From Sedimentibacter hydroxybenzoicus DSM 7310 (GTDB lineage: Bacteria > Bacillota > Clostridia > Tissierellales > Sedimentibacteraceae), in the NCBI RefSeq assembly GCF_013403245.1, contig NZ_JACBNQ010000005.1, forward strand, positions 92,819 to 156,818: 64,000 nucleotides of DNA, in the 5' to 3' direction. The translations under genes and the position numbers were made by a program. The notes below the pieces were generated by a model, which worked only from the letters and a program-made list of their open reading frames with translations, was not told the origin of the DNA and did not search any database. Below, piece after piece: positions 25,791-34,458 of this stretch (positions are counted from its first letter, which is position 1; each line of letters starts with the position of its first letter).

Positions 25791-26696
25791 ATGAAAAATA
25801 AAGAAGTGAAATCGGTACTTATATTACTTTTAACTGCAGCCATATGGGGTTTTGCATTCGTAGCACAAAGGGTGGGTATGCAGCACGTGGGCGCATTTAC
25901 GTTTAACGGTGTAAGATTTGCATTGGGAAGCATGTCATTATTGCCGGTTATTTATTTTTTCGGCAAAAAATCTACGGAAAGCATCGAAAAAATTGAGGAA
26001 GCAGACTTTAAAACCACTGTTAAATCCGGCATCATGGCAGGAAGTGTATTGTTTATCGCAGCATCTCTTCAACAGGTAGGTCTGATTTATACTACCGCAG
26101 GAAAAGCAGGCTTTATTACCAGCTTATATATTGTATTGGTTCCTATTTTAGGAATATTTTTAAAACAAAAAACCCATATTACCACGTGGCTTGGTGCGCT
26201 TACGGCAGTAATAGGTCTTTATTTTTTAAGCATAAACGAAAACTTTACAATTGAATTTGGAGATTTACTTGAGATTATAGGTGCTTTCTTCTGGGCTGTC
26301 CACATTCAACTGATTGATAGATTTGTCAGAAATGTGGATGCAATTAAGCTTTCATCTATTCAATTTGCAACCTGTTCGGTATTAAGCTTAATTGTTGCTT
26401 TCATATTTGAAGATGTCAACCTAGGTGGTCTGTCAAGCGCTATAGTTCCAATATTGTACGGCGGTATTATGTCGGCAGGTGTTGCATATACACTTCAGGC
26501 AGTGGGACAAAAACACGCAAAGCCTTCTCATGCGGCAATTGCCTTAAGTATGGAATCAGTATTCGCAGCTGTCGGCGGCCTGCTTCTGCTTGAAGAAATC
26601 TTACCTGCAAGAGGCTATTTAGGTTGTGCATTGATGCTTTTGGGAATGCTGGTAGCTCAATCGGAGAATTTTAAAAAGGATAAATCGTTAGCATAA
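25791..26696 (+). CDS. DMT-superfamily transporter (two EamA domains)
   Basis: The 301-residue protein has ten predicted helices in two EamA repeats: AAIWGFAFVAQRVGMQHVGAF near the start and the second repeat from about 150, with GGIMSAGVAYTLQAVGQKHAKPSHAAIALSMESVFAA containing the conserved SMESVFAA stretch. Relatives export amino acids or other metabolites. AGAGGGAGAATTTGT precedes the ATG. It is monocistronic and followed by a repeat element and a hairpin. Confidence 0.9.
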   Translation: MKNKEVKSVLILLLTAAIWGFAFVAQRVGMQHVGAFTFNGVRFALGSMSLLPVIYFFGKKSTESIEKIEEADFKTTVKSGIMAGSVLFIAASLQQVGLIYTTAGKAGFITSLYIVLVPILGIFLKQKTHITTWLGALTAVIGLYFLSINENFTIEFGDLLEIIGAFFWAVHIQLIDRFVRNVDAIKLSSIQFATCSVLSLIVAFIFEDVNLGGLSSAIVPILYGGIMSAGVAYTLQAVGQKHAKPSHAAIALSMESVFAAVGGLLLLEEILPARGYLGCALMLLGMLVAQSENFKKDKSLA

Positions 26697-26743
26697 GAAG
26701 ATGACCCAATTTTATGATTTGGTGTCAACCGCTTATGATGTGC
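26691..26743. repeat. Stop-codon-overlapping palindromic element, copy A
   Basis: GCATAAGAAGATGACCCAA...TTGGTGTCAACCGCTTATG forms an imperfect palindrome that contains the TAA of the transporter gene. It closely matches 41213-41268, which overlaps the stop codon of an unrelated gene. Confidence 0.7.
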
Positions 26744-26752
26744 GTGAAAAAT

Positions 26753-26790
26753 AGGGGAGATTCTAATACGAGGAATCTCCCTGATTATTT
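26753..26790 (+). terminator. Terminator of the DMT gene
   Basis: AGGGGAGATT pairs with AATCTCCCT, followed by a moderate T-run (GATTATTTGTG). It lies just after palindromic element A. Confidence 0.6.
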
Positions 26791-26798
26791 GTGTTAAT

Positions 26799-27032
26799 CT
26801 ATTTTATATTACCATTTCTTTTATCAAGAGCTTCGTCTTTTATTTCTCTTCTCATATTTTTAATTGATTGTTCTCTTCTTTCGTTTTTTTCCTGAAGATC
26901 ATTTTTTTGCTTATTACTAACGCTGTTTCTTATCATGTCTTCCGTTTCTCTGTAGTTTGCTATAGTATTGTCGATGTTTCTTTGAATTTTATCGACATTA
27001 TCTCTTCTATCATCCGGTTTTGATTTATTCAT
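26799..27032 (-). CDS. tlp: Small acid-soluble spore protein Tlp
   Basis: The 77-residue, very hydrophilic protein carries the Tlp signature: PDDRRDNVDKIQRNIDNTI at the start and EKNERREQSIKNMRREIKDE in the second half, near the B. subtilis EKNARREQSIEAFRNEIQDE. Tlp is packed into spores under sigma-G. GAGGTGAC precedes the ATG. A forespore promoter should lie upstream but I could not identify one. Confidence 0.92.
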   Translation of the reverse strand: MNKSKPDDRRDNVDKIQRNIDNTIANYRETEDMIRNSVSNKQKNDLQEKNERREQSIKNMRREIKDEALDKRNGNIK

Positions 27033-27077
27033 TTTGTCACCTCACTGTTTTTTTTATTAAAGATTATATATGATCCA

Positions 27078-27995
27078 TTAATTATTATGTGTAAGTATAA
27101 AATTATTATTAATGTAGTTTTTGATTTTTACAGGTCCTGCCAATATATCCCTGCCTATTAATAACTCTCCCGTATCCCTTGCCTTAACGCTCCATTTGAC
27201 AAGCTGAATATTTCCTTCTGATATTTCCAGCCCTGTTATACATCGTGGATGAACACAGCTCCCGTCGTTAAAATACGGAACCATATTATCTGAATCCAAC
27301 ATAGGTTTGTGATTATGTCCTGCTATTATTATTTTATTTTCTTTTACTGCCCATTCCATTAGCTTCTTTGCCATTTCATTCTTCTTTTCATAATTTTTTG
27401 CTGTCCTTGTTACATCATTCACTCCGAAGTTTTCTAACGGCTTCCAAAAGTACCTCACCAAAAATCTTGCAATTTTCCACATATCACTGTTTAAAAAATC
27501 CACTTGATGTCCATGCAGAAGCACTATTTCTGTTCCGTCATCTCTGTGCTTTAAAACTATACCTTCATGAACTTTTATATCTTTAAACAAAGCAATAATT
27601 TTACCGTCTCTTTGTCTGAAATACTGATATAAATTTTCCTCTGTAAATTTTTCTTTTTTCTTTACCATGTCATGGTTGCCGTAAATCATATAAAAACGGT
27701 CTTTATCATAAAATTCTTTCATTATCCAAAATGCATCCCGGTGCTGATCAACTATATTTTGAAAGCTTCTGTTTTCCCACAATTCATCCCCGTCACCTAT
27801 CTCAATATAAGTATAGCCTTCTTTGTAGTAATGTGACAATGCGGCAAAAAAAATATTACGGTTTCTGGAAAAAGAATCTGACCAGCTTCCGTCTCCCCTA
27901 TGACAGTCACTCATAAGAATAAATTTGGAGTTGTCATCAAAAAATACTCTTTCTGCAGAATTGTAAACTTTTGATATACGATTTAAATAATTCAT
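27078..27995 (-). CDS. Metallophosphoesterase
   Basis: The 305-residue calcineurin-like phosphoesterase has its metal motifs in order: SDCHRGDG (about 29-36, with H replaced by C in the usual DxH, then DCH), EIGDGDELWE (about 67), GNHD (about 106), LLHGHQVDF and IIAGHNHK near 230. Such enzymes cleave phosphomonoesters, diesters or pyrophosphates such as UDP-diacylglucosamine; this one resembles larger clostridial homologues rather than LpxH. The start at 27995 has AAAGGA 8 bases upstream. It lies 45 bases upstream of tlp in the same direction. The substrate is unknown. Confidence 0.85.
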   Translation of the reverse strand: MNYLNRISKVYNSAERVFFDDNSKFILMSDCHRGDGSWSDSFSRNRNIFFAALSHYYKEGYTYIEIGDGDELWENRSFQNIVDQHRDAFWIMKEFYDKDRFYMIYGNHDMVKKKEKFTEENLYQYFRQRDGKIIALFKDIKVHEGIVLKHRDDGTEIVLLHGHQVDFLNSDMWKIARFLVRYFWKPLENFGVNDVTRTAKNYEKKNEMAKKLMEWAVKENKIIIAGHNHKPMLDSDNMVPYFNDGSCVHPRCITGLEISEGNIQLVKWSVKARDTGELLIGRDILAGPVKIKNYINNNFILTHNN

Positions 27996-28203
27996 AATAC
28001 ACATCCTTTGTCCCGAGTTATTGAAACTAAGAAATCTTATTATTCATAGTATGCTTAATGAGAATTTGCGTACTTAAAAATTCCCGACTTTTTGCAAAGT
28101 CCCCGCGTTTGTACAATAACAAGACATGCAGTAACAATCTTTATTGGGTGGAATATGATAATAATGGGCTTGGCTCAAAATCAAAATAGGAAAAGGTGTT
28201 ATT

Positions 28204-28566
28204 ATGTATTATAATGAAAATAATGTAGCAGGCGCAGGCGGAAGAAAAATAAACTATGCTAACGGAACAGTAGCCGGAGATTTCTGTCGCAGAGGATGCG
28301 GAAACGAAGTTGGCGGTACAGGACGCAGAAGATGTGACTGTGAATGCGTTTATGGATGTTTATTAGAATTAATTGAAGATGCTGTTGAAGAAAATAACAA
28401 TCATCATCATATTTGCTGCGGCAATTGGGTGAATCCGGGTGGCGGAAACAGACGCAGATGTGACTGTGTATATGAATGCTTATTCGAATTATTAGAAGAC
28501 GCTCTTGAAGAAGACAACAACAACAACAATAATAATTGCTGCTGCAAATGCTGCTGTAGAAGATAG
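28204..28566 (+). CDS. Cysteine-rich protein with an internal duplication, possible spore-coat protein
   Basis: This 120-residue protein has 18 cysteines. The units RRRCDCECVYGCLLELIEDA (about 41-60) and RRRCDCVYECLFELLEDA (about 83-100) are near copies, each followed by an acidic/Asn/His run (EENNNHHH, EEDNNNNNNN), and the protein ends CCCKCCCRR. I do not recognise a named family. Such composition suits a cross-linked spore-coat or metal-binding protein, in keeping with the sporulation genes nearby. A ribosome site (AAAAGGTG) precedes the ATG and a strong terminator follows, which argues that it is expressed. Confidence 0.7.
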   Translation: MYYNENNVAGAGGRKINYANGTVAGDFCRRGCGNEVGGTGRRRCDCECVYGCLLELIEDAVEENNNHHHICCGNWVNPGGGNRRRCDCVYECLFELLEDALEEDNNNNNNNCCCKCCCRR

Positions 28567-28575
28567 AATGTGTTG

Positions 28576-28612
28576 ACGGCGGAGGATATCCTATAATATC
28601 TCCGCCGTTTAA
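28576..28612 (+). terminator. Terminator of the cysteine-rich gene
   Basis: ACGGCGGAG-G-ATAT pairs with ATATCTCCGCCGT with one bulged base and is followed by TTTAATG. Confidence 0.8.
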
Positions 28613-28625
28613 TGTTGCCAACAGT

Positions 28626-28811
28626 TTATTTCATGCTAGTGTGTGGTGTGAACGTCGAACAGTCCGTCTCATGCTTGCTTTTAGCATCACGGCTTACAAC
28701 TTCAATCTTTTGTGCATTGCAATGATCTCCTTGTTCCCAATAATGACATGAGTTTACAAGACACTTAATACCAGGATTATGTTGATTCATTTTTTGTACT
28801 TTGCCTTCCAT
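28626..28811 (-). CDS. DUF1540 domain protein
   Basis: This 61-residue protein has the DUF1540 cysteine pattern: IKCLVNSCHYWEQGDHCNAQ followed by a distant Cys in ETDCSTF. These small clostridial proteins are presumed to bind a metal through four cysteines; their role is unknown. AAGGAGAAATAAT precedes the ATG. Confidence 0.85.
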   Translation of the reverse strand: MEGKVQKMNQHNPGIKCLVNSCHYWEQGDHCNAQKIEVVSRDAKSKHETDCSTFTPHTSMK

Positions 28812-28954
28812 ATTATTTCTCCTTGTTTTGTAATTTAAAAGTTTCGATAATGGCTTTGCCCGTTATAAACTTTCATTTAGTATTATTTCACTTTTAAATC
28901 TATATATGAGTAGAAATAATGGATTTTATCCCAATTTTTGTACCATGATTTGTT

Positions 28955-29914
28955 TTATTTCAATTCCGGAACCACATTGGGAGGAACTTCTCCCTTAAGT
29001 GCCGCTACTAAATTTTCAGCAGCCAGACGTGCCATATCATTTCGTGTTTTTATGGTTGCAGAGCCAACATGCGGCAATAATACAACATTTGACATTTTAA
29101 GAAGCGGATTGTCCTTTTCAATCGGTTCTTTTTCAAAAACATCAAGTCCCGCTCCTAAAATTTTCTTTTCATTTAACGCTTTTATAAGTGCTTTTTCATT
29201 AACTGTAGCACCTCTTGATGCATTTATAAGTATTGCGTCGCTTTTCATCAAGTTGAATTGTTCTTCATCTATCATATGGTAGGTTTCGTCTGTTAATGCA
29301 GTCATTATAAGTATAAAATCGCTTTGCTTTAATAGATCGTTTAAATCCGCATATTTTACACCTATATTTTTTTCTGTATCATATTTTCTGTTTCTGTTAT
29401 AATAAAGCACATTCATATCGAAACCATATTTTGCCCTTTTTGCAACGGTTTCACCTATTCTTCCCATACCGATTATACCTAGTGTAGAATGGTGAACATC
29501 CTTAGAAAATATTATGCTTTCATCTTGTTTATTCCACCTGCCATCTTTTACGTATCTATCCATCTCAGGAAGCTTTCTTGCAGTGGAAAGAATCAATCCA
29601 AATATCAAATCTGCTACAGTATCATTTAAAACTCCCGGAGTATGAGTTCCAATAATATTTTTCGCCTTCATATCTTCGATATTAAAATTATTATAACCAA
29701 CAGATATATTACTTACTACTTTTAATTTTGGAGCATGCTCAAGCAAATTTTTATCAATTTTGGTGCCTGCAAGCAGCAATCCATCCTTATCATGAATTTT
29801 ATTAATTATATCGTTATATCCTGCATCTTCAATGATTTCATAATCACAATAATTTCCTATGTATTCTTCAACATAATCAGGTAACTTTTTAGTTATTAAA
29901 ATCTTTGGTTTCAT
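28955..29914 (-). CDS. D-2-hydroxyacid dehydrogenase (glyoxylate/hydroxypyruvate reductase-like)
   Basis: The 319-residue NAD(P)-dependent enzyme has the Rossmann motif GIIGMGRIGETVAKRAKYG (about 149-167) and the catalytic trio: Arg in INASRGATVNE (about 236), Glu in LDVFEKEP (about 265) and His in LPHVGSAT (about 283). VSNISVGYNN and THTPGVLNDTVADL are also typical. It reduces glyoxylate or hydroxypyruvate or oxidises D-glycerate. GAGGAGATTT precedes the ATG. It is a single gene, and the exact substrate is open. Confidence 0.92.
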   Translation of the reverse strand: MKPKILITKKLPDYVEEYIGNYCDYEIIEDAGYNDIINKIHDKDGLLLAGTKIDKNLLEHAPKLKVVSNISVGYNNFNIEDMKAKNIIGTHTPGVLNDTVADLIFGLILSTARKLPEMDRYVKDGRWNKQDESIIFSKDVHHSTLGIIGMGRIGETVAKRAKYGFDMNVLYYNRNRKYDTEKNIGVKYADLNDLLKQSDFILIMTALTDETYHMIDEEQFNLMKSDAILINASRGATVNEKALIKALNEKKILGAGLDVFEKEPIEKDNPLLKMSNVVLLPHVGSATIKTRNDMARLAAENLVAALKGEVPPNVVPELK

Positions 29915-30130
29915 AAATCTCCTCTTTTCTTCTTAAATGTTACATTAATTATAACATCTCAACTTCATTAACTCAACATTCAGTAATTTTATACAGGCAA
30001 AAATATGCCTTTATTAAACAATTTTTGCATAAAAATAACAGGTTGATTAAAAATATTATTTATAGCTTTGACATTTATTGAAATTCATAATATTATTAAT
30101 GTATCACTTCTTAACTGGGAGGTTTTGTTA

Positions 30131-30775
30131 TTGAATACAGATAAAAAAGAAATTACAAGCGCATTGACCCATTTAAGCGGCGCAGTATTTGCGGTGGCAG
30201 GTATCTTATTTTTCCTGTTCACCAACAAAATATCAAATTTAATTACTGCAGTTGCATTTTTGATTTTTGGAATAAGCATGTTTTTGTTATATTCTACAAG
30301 TACTGCTTATCATTTCATTGATAAATCAAAACAGAAAGCAAAGCTCATTATGAGAAAGCTTGACCACATTATGATATTTGTCTTTGTGGCCGGCAGCTAT
30401 ACACCTGTTTGTCTGCTTGTTTTAAACAATTACATAGGATATAGATTACTTGCAGCCGTATGGTCAGTAACAATTATCGGAACGTTTATTAAACTGTTTA
30501 AAATTAATACTCCTAACTGGTTCAGCTCCGTACTGTATATCGGAATGGGATGGATGGCAGTAATGGTATTCTCTCCGCTTGTTAAAAGTATGCCTTTAGG
30601 AGGCATTGTCTGGCTCATAGCCGGTGGATTGTTTTACACAGTGGGCGGTGTTATCTACGGAATTAAAAAACCAAATATAAGCAAGAAATATTTTGGATTC
30701 CACGAACTGTTCCATATATTTGTTCTGGCGGGTTCATTCTGCCACTATATAATGATGTATTTTTACGTAGGTTGA
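30131..30775 (+). CDS. Hemolysin III family membrane protein
   Basis: The 214-residue protein has seven membrane helices and the family hallmarks STAYHFIDKSK (His, about residue 60), LDHIMIFVFVAGSYTP and, near the end, FGFHELFHIFVLAGSFCHY with the metal-binding histidines. It belongs to the PAQR/HlyIII group, which has a zinc site like adiponectin receptors; true hemolysis is doubtful. I start at TTG 30131 because GGAGG lies just before it; the frame upstream lacks a ribosome site. Confidence 0.88.
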   Translation: MNTDKKEITSALTHLSGAVFAVAGILFFLFTNKISNLITAVAFLIFGISMFLLYSTSTAYHFIDKSKQKAKLIMRKLDHIMIFVFVAGSYTPVCLLVLNNYIGYRLLAAVWSVTIIGTFIKLFKINTPNWFSSVLYIGMGWMAVMVFSPLVKSMPLGGIVWLIAGGLFYTVGGVIYGIKKPNISKKYFGFHELFHIFVLAGSFCHYIMMYFYVG

Positions 30776-30791
30776 CAAGAATATCAAGATG

Positions 30792-30830
30792 GCAGGCTGT
30801 TGAAAATTTATCTTCAACAGCCTGCATTTT
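30792..30830 (+). terminator. Terminator after the hemolysin III gene
   Basis: GCAGGCTGTTGAA pairs perfectly with TTCAACAGCCTGC (stem 30792-30825) and ATTTTAAAT follows. Confidence 0.85.
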
Positions 30831-31271
30831 AAATTATTCTGATGTATTGACCAAACACATACCCGTTAATATTGTTGTAACTAATTTGATACCAATCTCC
30901 TACTCTTCTGATTATTTCTACGTTTGCTCCGTTTGGTGCCATTCCTATAACAGGATTACTAAGAGTCGGGCCATTTCTTATATTCAGGTACCCGCTATTT
31001 AATGTTACCCTGCCCATTGTCCGTCCATTTTGTGTGCTGGCATTAGTGACCGGAATACCAAAGTATTGCGCTAATGAATTGGCAAACGCCAAGGCAATTA
31101 ATTCCTTATTATTTACTATCCAGTTTGCATCCTCCCAATTATCATGAAAAGCAACTTCAACTAATACTGATGGTGCTCTCGTTCTTGAAACTTCACCTAA
31201 AGTTGTTGTCGGCATTGTTCTTACAAGATCAGGCGAAGAAGGCTGATTCAGTGCGTATATGCAGAATATAA
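30829..31271 (-). pseudogene. N-terminally truncated cell-wall amidase with SH3 domain
   Basis: The frame reads ALNQPSSPDLVRTMPTTTLG, then APSVLVEVAFHDNWEDANWI, the C-terminal part of an N-acetylmuramoyl-L-alanine amidase catalytic domain, then an SH3b domain ending YQISYNNINGYVFGQYI. The N-terminal catalytic half and any signal peptide are missing. The reading frame stays open right up to, and slightly into, the phospholipase gene, with no ribosome site there. I infer a deletion that joined the amidase remnant to the end of the next gene. Internal ATG 31215 could at most make a short SH3-bearing fragment. Confidence 0.7.
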
Positions 31272-32012
31272 CTAGATTAAAGGTTCTCCTCTTCTCATTT
31301 GATTAATCGCCTTTAATCTTTGAATGTCATAGAAAAAATTATTCATTAATCCGGAAGTAGTTTTCTGTGCCATAACTAATGAAATTGATGTAATTTTATA
31401 AAATTTCATAGCCTCATTTTTTAAACCGGAATACATTTTGTATGTTTCTATAGCTTTGTGAGTATTTAAATTAATATAATATTCCAACGAATCTAGATAA
31501 ATACCCCCTCTTTCTACCTTAAATCTGCGATGCTTGTTATACATCTTTATAACCCAGTTCTCATATGCTCTGTGATTATTTAACAGTTCAATATTTGCAT
31601 GCTGCGGAATGGTTAAATCCTGAATCAAGTGACATGCCGCACCTAAATAAAACATAGCATTCTTAATATCTCCCTTAAAATATTCCTTTATGGCTCTCCT
31701 GTAATAAGTAATGCATTCAATTCTGGCATTGCTGCTACCGTACAGACCCCTTTGAATTTTTGGATTATAAAAATGATTACTGCTTTTAAAATCCTGATCG
31801 GCCCACACAGCTCCTTCGTTTATATCTTCGATATATTTGGAAACTATGTTATAAACAGCAGTATGACCGTCATTTCTCAGTATTTCAACCGCCTGATCGT
31901 TAATAAATTTATGTACTATGCATTCTGTTTTTATCACTTTCTTTTTTAACGGATTTACTGCCTTAACTACCTTTTTATATAAATATGAATAAGATTTTTC
32001 AATTGTACTCAT
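31272..32012 (-). CDS. Zinc-dependent phospholipase C-like protein
   Basis: The 246-residue protein carries the zinc-site pattern of clostridial/Bacillus phospholipase C: VHKFINDQAVEIL (about 35), GAVWADQDFKSSNHFYNP (about 73, Asp and His ligands) and YLGAACHLIQDLTIPQHAN (about 125, with the HxxxD ligands). Secreted members have a signal peptide and start the mature chain with Trp; here no signal peptide is visible, so it may be cytoplasmic, spore-associated or non-classical. The start at 32012 is supported by AAAGGGAG. The amidase remnant abuts its 3' end. Confidence 0.8.
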   Translation of the reverse strand: MSTIEKSYSYLYKKVVKAVNPLKKKVIKTECIVHKFINDQAVEILRNDGHTAVYNIVSKYIEDINEGAVWADQDFKSSNHFYNPKIQRGLYGSSNARIECITYYRRAIKEYFKGDIKNAMFYLGAACHLIQDLTIPQHANIELLNNHRAYENWVIKMYNKHRRFKVERGGIYLDSLEYYINLNTHKAIETYKMYSGLKNEAMKFYKITSISLVMAQKTTSGLMNNFFYDIQRLKAINQMRRGEPLI

Positions 32013-32104
32013 AGTATTTATCTCCCTTTGTACCGTTTTAAGCTCACTACGATATATTAGGATTATTTTATTCATGTTTTATACTATTATCCAATATAAA
32101 AACA

Positions 32105-32133
32105 AAAAAGAACCTAAGTGTTATTTTAGGTTC
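32105..32133 (-). terminator. Terminator of the chromate transporter pair
   Basis: On the minus strand GAACCTAA pairs with TTAGGTTC, followed by TTTTTTG. Confidence 0.85.
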
Positions 32134-32166
32134 AGATTAAATGATGCAGGCTGTATGCCTTAATAG

Positions 32167-32727
32167 TTATAATTTTAGAATTATTCCTATTATTCCGGAG
32201 ATTATAATATAGGTAACAGGATGTTTCTTAAATTTGATTATTGAATAAAATATAGCTAAGAAAATAATTGATTTTAATATGTCTATGCTGCCGAATAAAC
32301 CAACTGTCGATATCAAGCTTCTGTTTAATATTGCTACGCTTAGCAAGTCCACACCTACGTAAGCAAGCAAGCCTGCAACACATGGTCTTATACCGTAAAA
32401 TGCATGCTTAAAACCTTGATTGTTTTTAAATTTAAACAAAAACTTAGATACCAATGCCACTATTATTATGGAGGGTAAAATTTCCGAAACAGTTGCGAGG
32501 ATACCTCCAAAGATTCCCGCAACTTCATTGCCCACATATGTAGCCATATTTATACCTATAGGTCCGGGCGTTGATTCTGATATGGCAATCATATCCGTTA
32601 TAAATGACACCTCATACCAGCCGGTTCTCTCTGCTAAATCCTTCAAATAAGGTATGGTAGCTAATCCGCCTCCAAATGTAAATAAACCTATAATAAAAAA
32701 TTCATAAAATAATTTTAAATATATCAT
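32167..32727 (-). CDS. Chromate transporter, second half-size subunit
   Basis: The 186-residue protein has about six helices and the CHR motifs FFIIGLFTFGGGLATIPYL and ISESTPGPIGINMATYVG. Short-chain CHR proteins work as pairs; the partner lies directly upstream and overlaps by 4 bases (ATGA), so they are translated together. The family exports chromate or related oxyanions, though many clostridial members are uncharacterised. Confidence 0.92.
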   Translation of the reverse strand: MIYLKLFYEFFIIGLFTFGGGLATIPYLKDLAERTGWYEVSFITDMIAISESTPGPIGINMATYVGNEVAGIFGGILATVSEILPSIIIVALVSKFLFKFKNNQGFKHAFYGIRPCVAGLLAYVGVDLLSVAILNRSLISTVGLFGSIDILKSIIFLAIFYSIIKFKKHPVTYIIISGIIGIILKL

Positions 32728-33263
32728 GCTCTTAACCCTGATTTCTTAACAAGTATTCCGATAACTCCACTGAGTATAATCAAAATAACCGGCGAAATAT
32801 CAAACGCAAACATAATTGCAGCGGTTATAACAAAAATTGCTAAGCAGATTTTATCAACAACACTTTTTTTCCAAAGTCCCACTATAGCGCTGAATATTAA
32901 TGCGGTTGCACCAAGTGTTATGCCGGCAAATGCATGCTGTATAATTTCTATGTCACGGAAATTTGATATAAATGAAGTTAAAATAGTTATTATTAAAATG
33001 CATGGCGATACTGTACCTAAACTTGCAGCTATATCACCAACTAACCCCTTTTTGCGATAACCTATCATAGATGCTACATTAATAGCCAATATTCCAGGTA
33101 GACCTTGACTGAGTGCATAATAATCAATCACTTCTTCATCGGTTATCCATTGCTTATTTTGTACGATTTCCCTTTGAAGTATCGGCATCATAGCCATTCC
33201 TCCACCAAAGGTTACCGAACTTATTTTAAAAAATGTAAAATATATTTCCAATAATCCTTTCAT
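32724..33263 (-). CDS. Chromate transporter, first half-size subunit
   Basis: The 179-residue protein carries FKISSVTFGGGMAMMPILQRE and the partner motif LSQGLPGILAINVASMIGYR, the typical first domain of a split CHR transporter. Its stop overlaps the start of the second subunit. The ribosome site AAAGGAG lies about 14 bases before this ATG; an ATG nearer to it is out of frame. Confidence 0.9.
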   Translation of the reverse strand: MKGLLEIYFTFFKISSVTFGGGMAMMPILQREIVQNKQWITDEEVIDYYALSQGLPGILAINVASMIGYRKKGLVGDIAASLGTVSPCILIITILTSFISNFRDIEIIQHAFAGITLGATALIFSAIVGLWKKSVVDKICLAIFVITAAIMFAFDISPVILIILSGVIGILVKKSGLRA

Positions 33264-33299
33264 CTGTTTCCATCTGTCTCCTTTTTCGTCATTCTTTTA

Positions 33300-33334
33300 T
33301 AAATTAAAGACCCTCAATTCAGTGGGGTCTTTTT
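33300..33334 (-). terminator. Terminator of the Wzz-like gene
   Basis: On the minus strand AAAGACCC pairs with GGGTCTTT (33306-33313 with 33325-33332) and AATTTATAA follows; a plus-strand T-run is also present. Confidence 0.75.
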
Positions 33335-33341
33335 CGTCAAC

Positions 33342-34382
33342 CTACGCTTTTTTAAACCAATATTCCTGAAACAAAGCTACCATGACTCCTAGCATACCAC
33401 CTAATACAGCACCGATTGCAGTGTTTAAGGCATTGCTTGGGCTCGTTTTTTGAGTTGGTGCTACAGGAGGTGAAGGTAAATAAACATTTGTTTCTACAAC
33501 TCCGATTACACTTGATTCCAAAATTTCAGTTTGACCGGTTCTGTAGTATTTGTATATAGCCTCTCTTTCCCTGTCTAATTCTGCTAAGTATTGATTATTA
33601 ATTCTGATAGAATTTTCTAAATTGTTAATTGATTGCTTGTTTGCTATAATATCAGTTTCTAATTTAATATAATTTGGATTTATGGTATCAACCGGCAGAA
33701 TATAATCACTGCTTCCGTTCAAAGGGGATTGTATTTCTATATTTGCATTACCGGAACTTATATTTTTAGGTGTTTTCACTAATAGGTCTTCATTGCTTTT
33801 CAGTATTTCTTTTTGGCTGAGTAATGAATTTTCTAAAGCTCTTAATTCTATGGTGAAGTGATTGTAATAATAATTAACTGCTCTTTCCTTTGTCATGGAA
33901 TCTAAGAAATCCAAGTAATTACTGTATAATATTTGAGCTAATTTCAGAGCTTCTTCAGGGTTATTTGCTGAAACGGTCACCTCAAAGCTGTTTTGAACAG
34001 AGCCTGCTTTTGCTTCATTTTTACCGACTGTAATTCTCTTTCTCACTCCATCTATAGTAGTTTCTTTGTCATAACCCATCTCTTCTATCGTATGAAGTAA
34101 AACATCATTACTTGTTATTAAATTGATATATTGCTCATTTGTTGTAATCGGCAATACATACTCGCCATATCTTGTAATATATTTTTCAGGCATGCTTATA
34201 ACTATATTTAATTTCGTATCATAAACAGGTGATAAAACAAACATACTAAACATCCCCGCTAATATTGCTGCTATAAGAGTAAAGCATATTATCATTATTT
34301 TTCTTTTCCAAAGAGCCATTATAAGCTCTCTTAAATCAATTTCATCTTCATAATATTGCACATTGTTTTGATTTTCGTTCAT
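33342..34382 (-). CDS. Polysaccharide chain-length determinant (Wzz/YveK-type)
   Basis: The 346-residue membrane protein has the two-helix Wzz layout. A first helix (about 29-50, IMIICFTLIAAILAGMFSMF) follows a cytoplasmic EDEIDLRELIMALWKRK tail; then comes a large extracytoplasmic part with coiled coil, the proline-rich PPVAPTQKTSPSNA stretch before the second helix (about 315-335), and a short tail. It regulates surface polysaccharide length and usually pairs with a tyrosine kinase, but no kinase or glycosyltransferase lies nearby. The start at 34382 follows AAGGAGCAAAC. Confidence 0.85.
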   Translation of the reverse strand: MNENQNNVQYYEDEIDLRELIMALWKRKIMIICFTLIAAILAGMFSMFVLSPVYDTKLNIVISMPEKYITRYGEYVLPITTNEQYINLITSNDVLLHTIEEMGYDKETTIDGVRKRITVGKNEAKAGSVQNSFEVTVSANNPEEALKLAQILYSNYLDFLDSMTKERAVNYYYNHFTIELRALENSLLSQKEILKSNEDLLVKTPKNISSGNANIEIQSPLNGSSDYILPVDTINPNYIKLETDIIANKQSINNLENSIRINNQYLAELDREREAIYKYYRTGQTEILESSVIGVVETNVYLPSPPVAPTQKTSPSNALNTAIGAVLGGMLGVMVALFQEYWFKKA

Positions 34383-34458
34383 TGTTTGCTCCTTTATCAA
34401 TATAAAAAGTATGACTAACATATTATAACAGCAATTAAAGTGATATTCAATTAATAAA

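Noticed and set aside
28259..28621. 120-codon minus-strand frame rich in Cys and Ile
   Set aside because: It is the mirror of the repetitive cysteine-rich gene on the plus strand; its composition follows from that repeat, and it overlaps the terminator.
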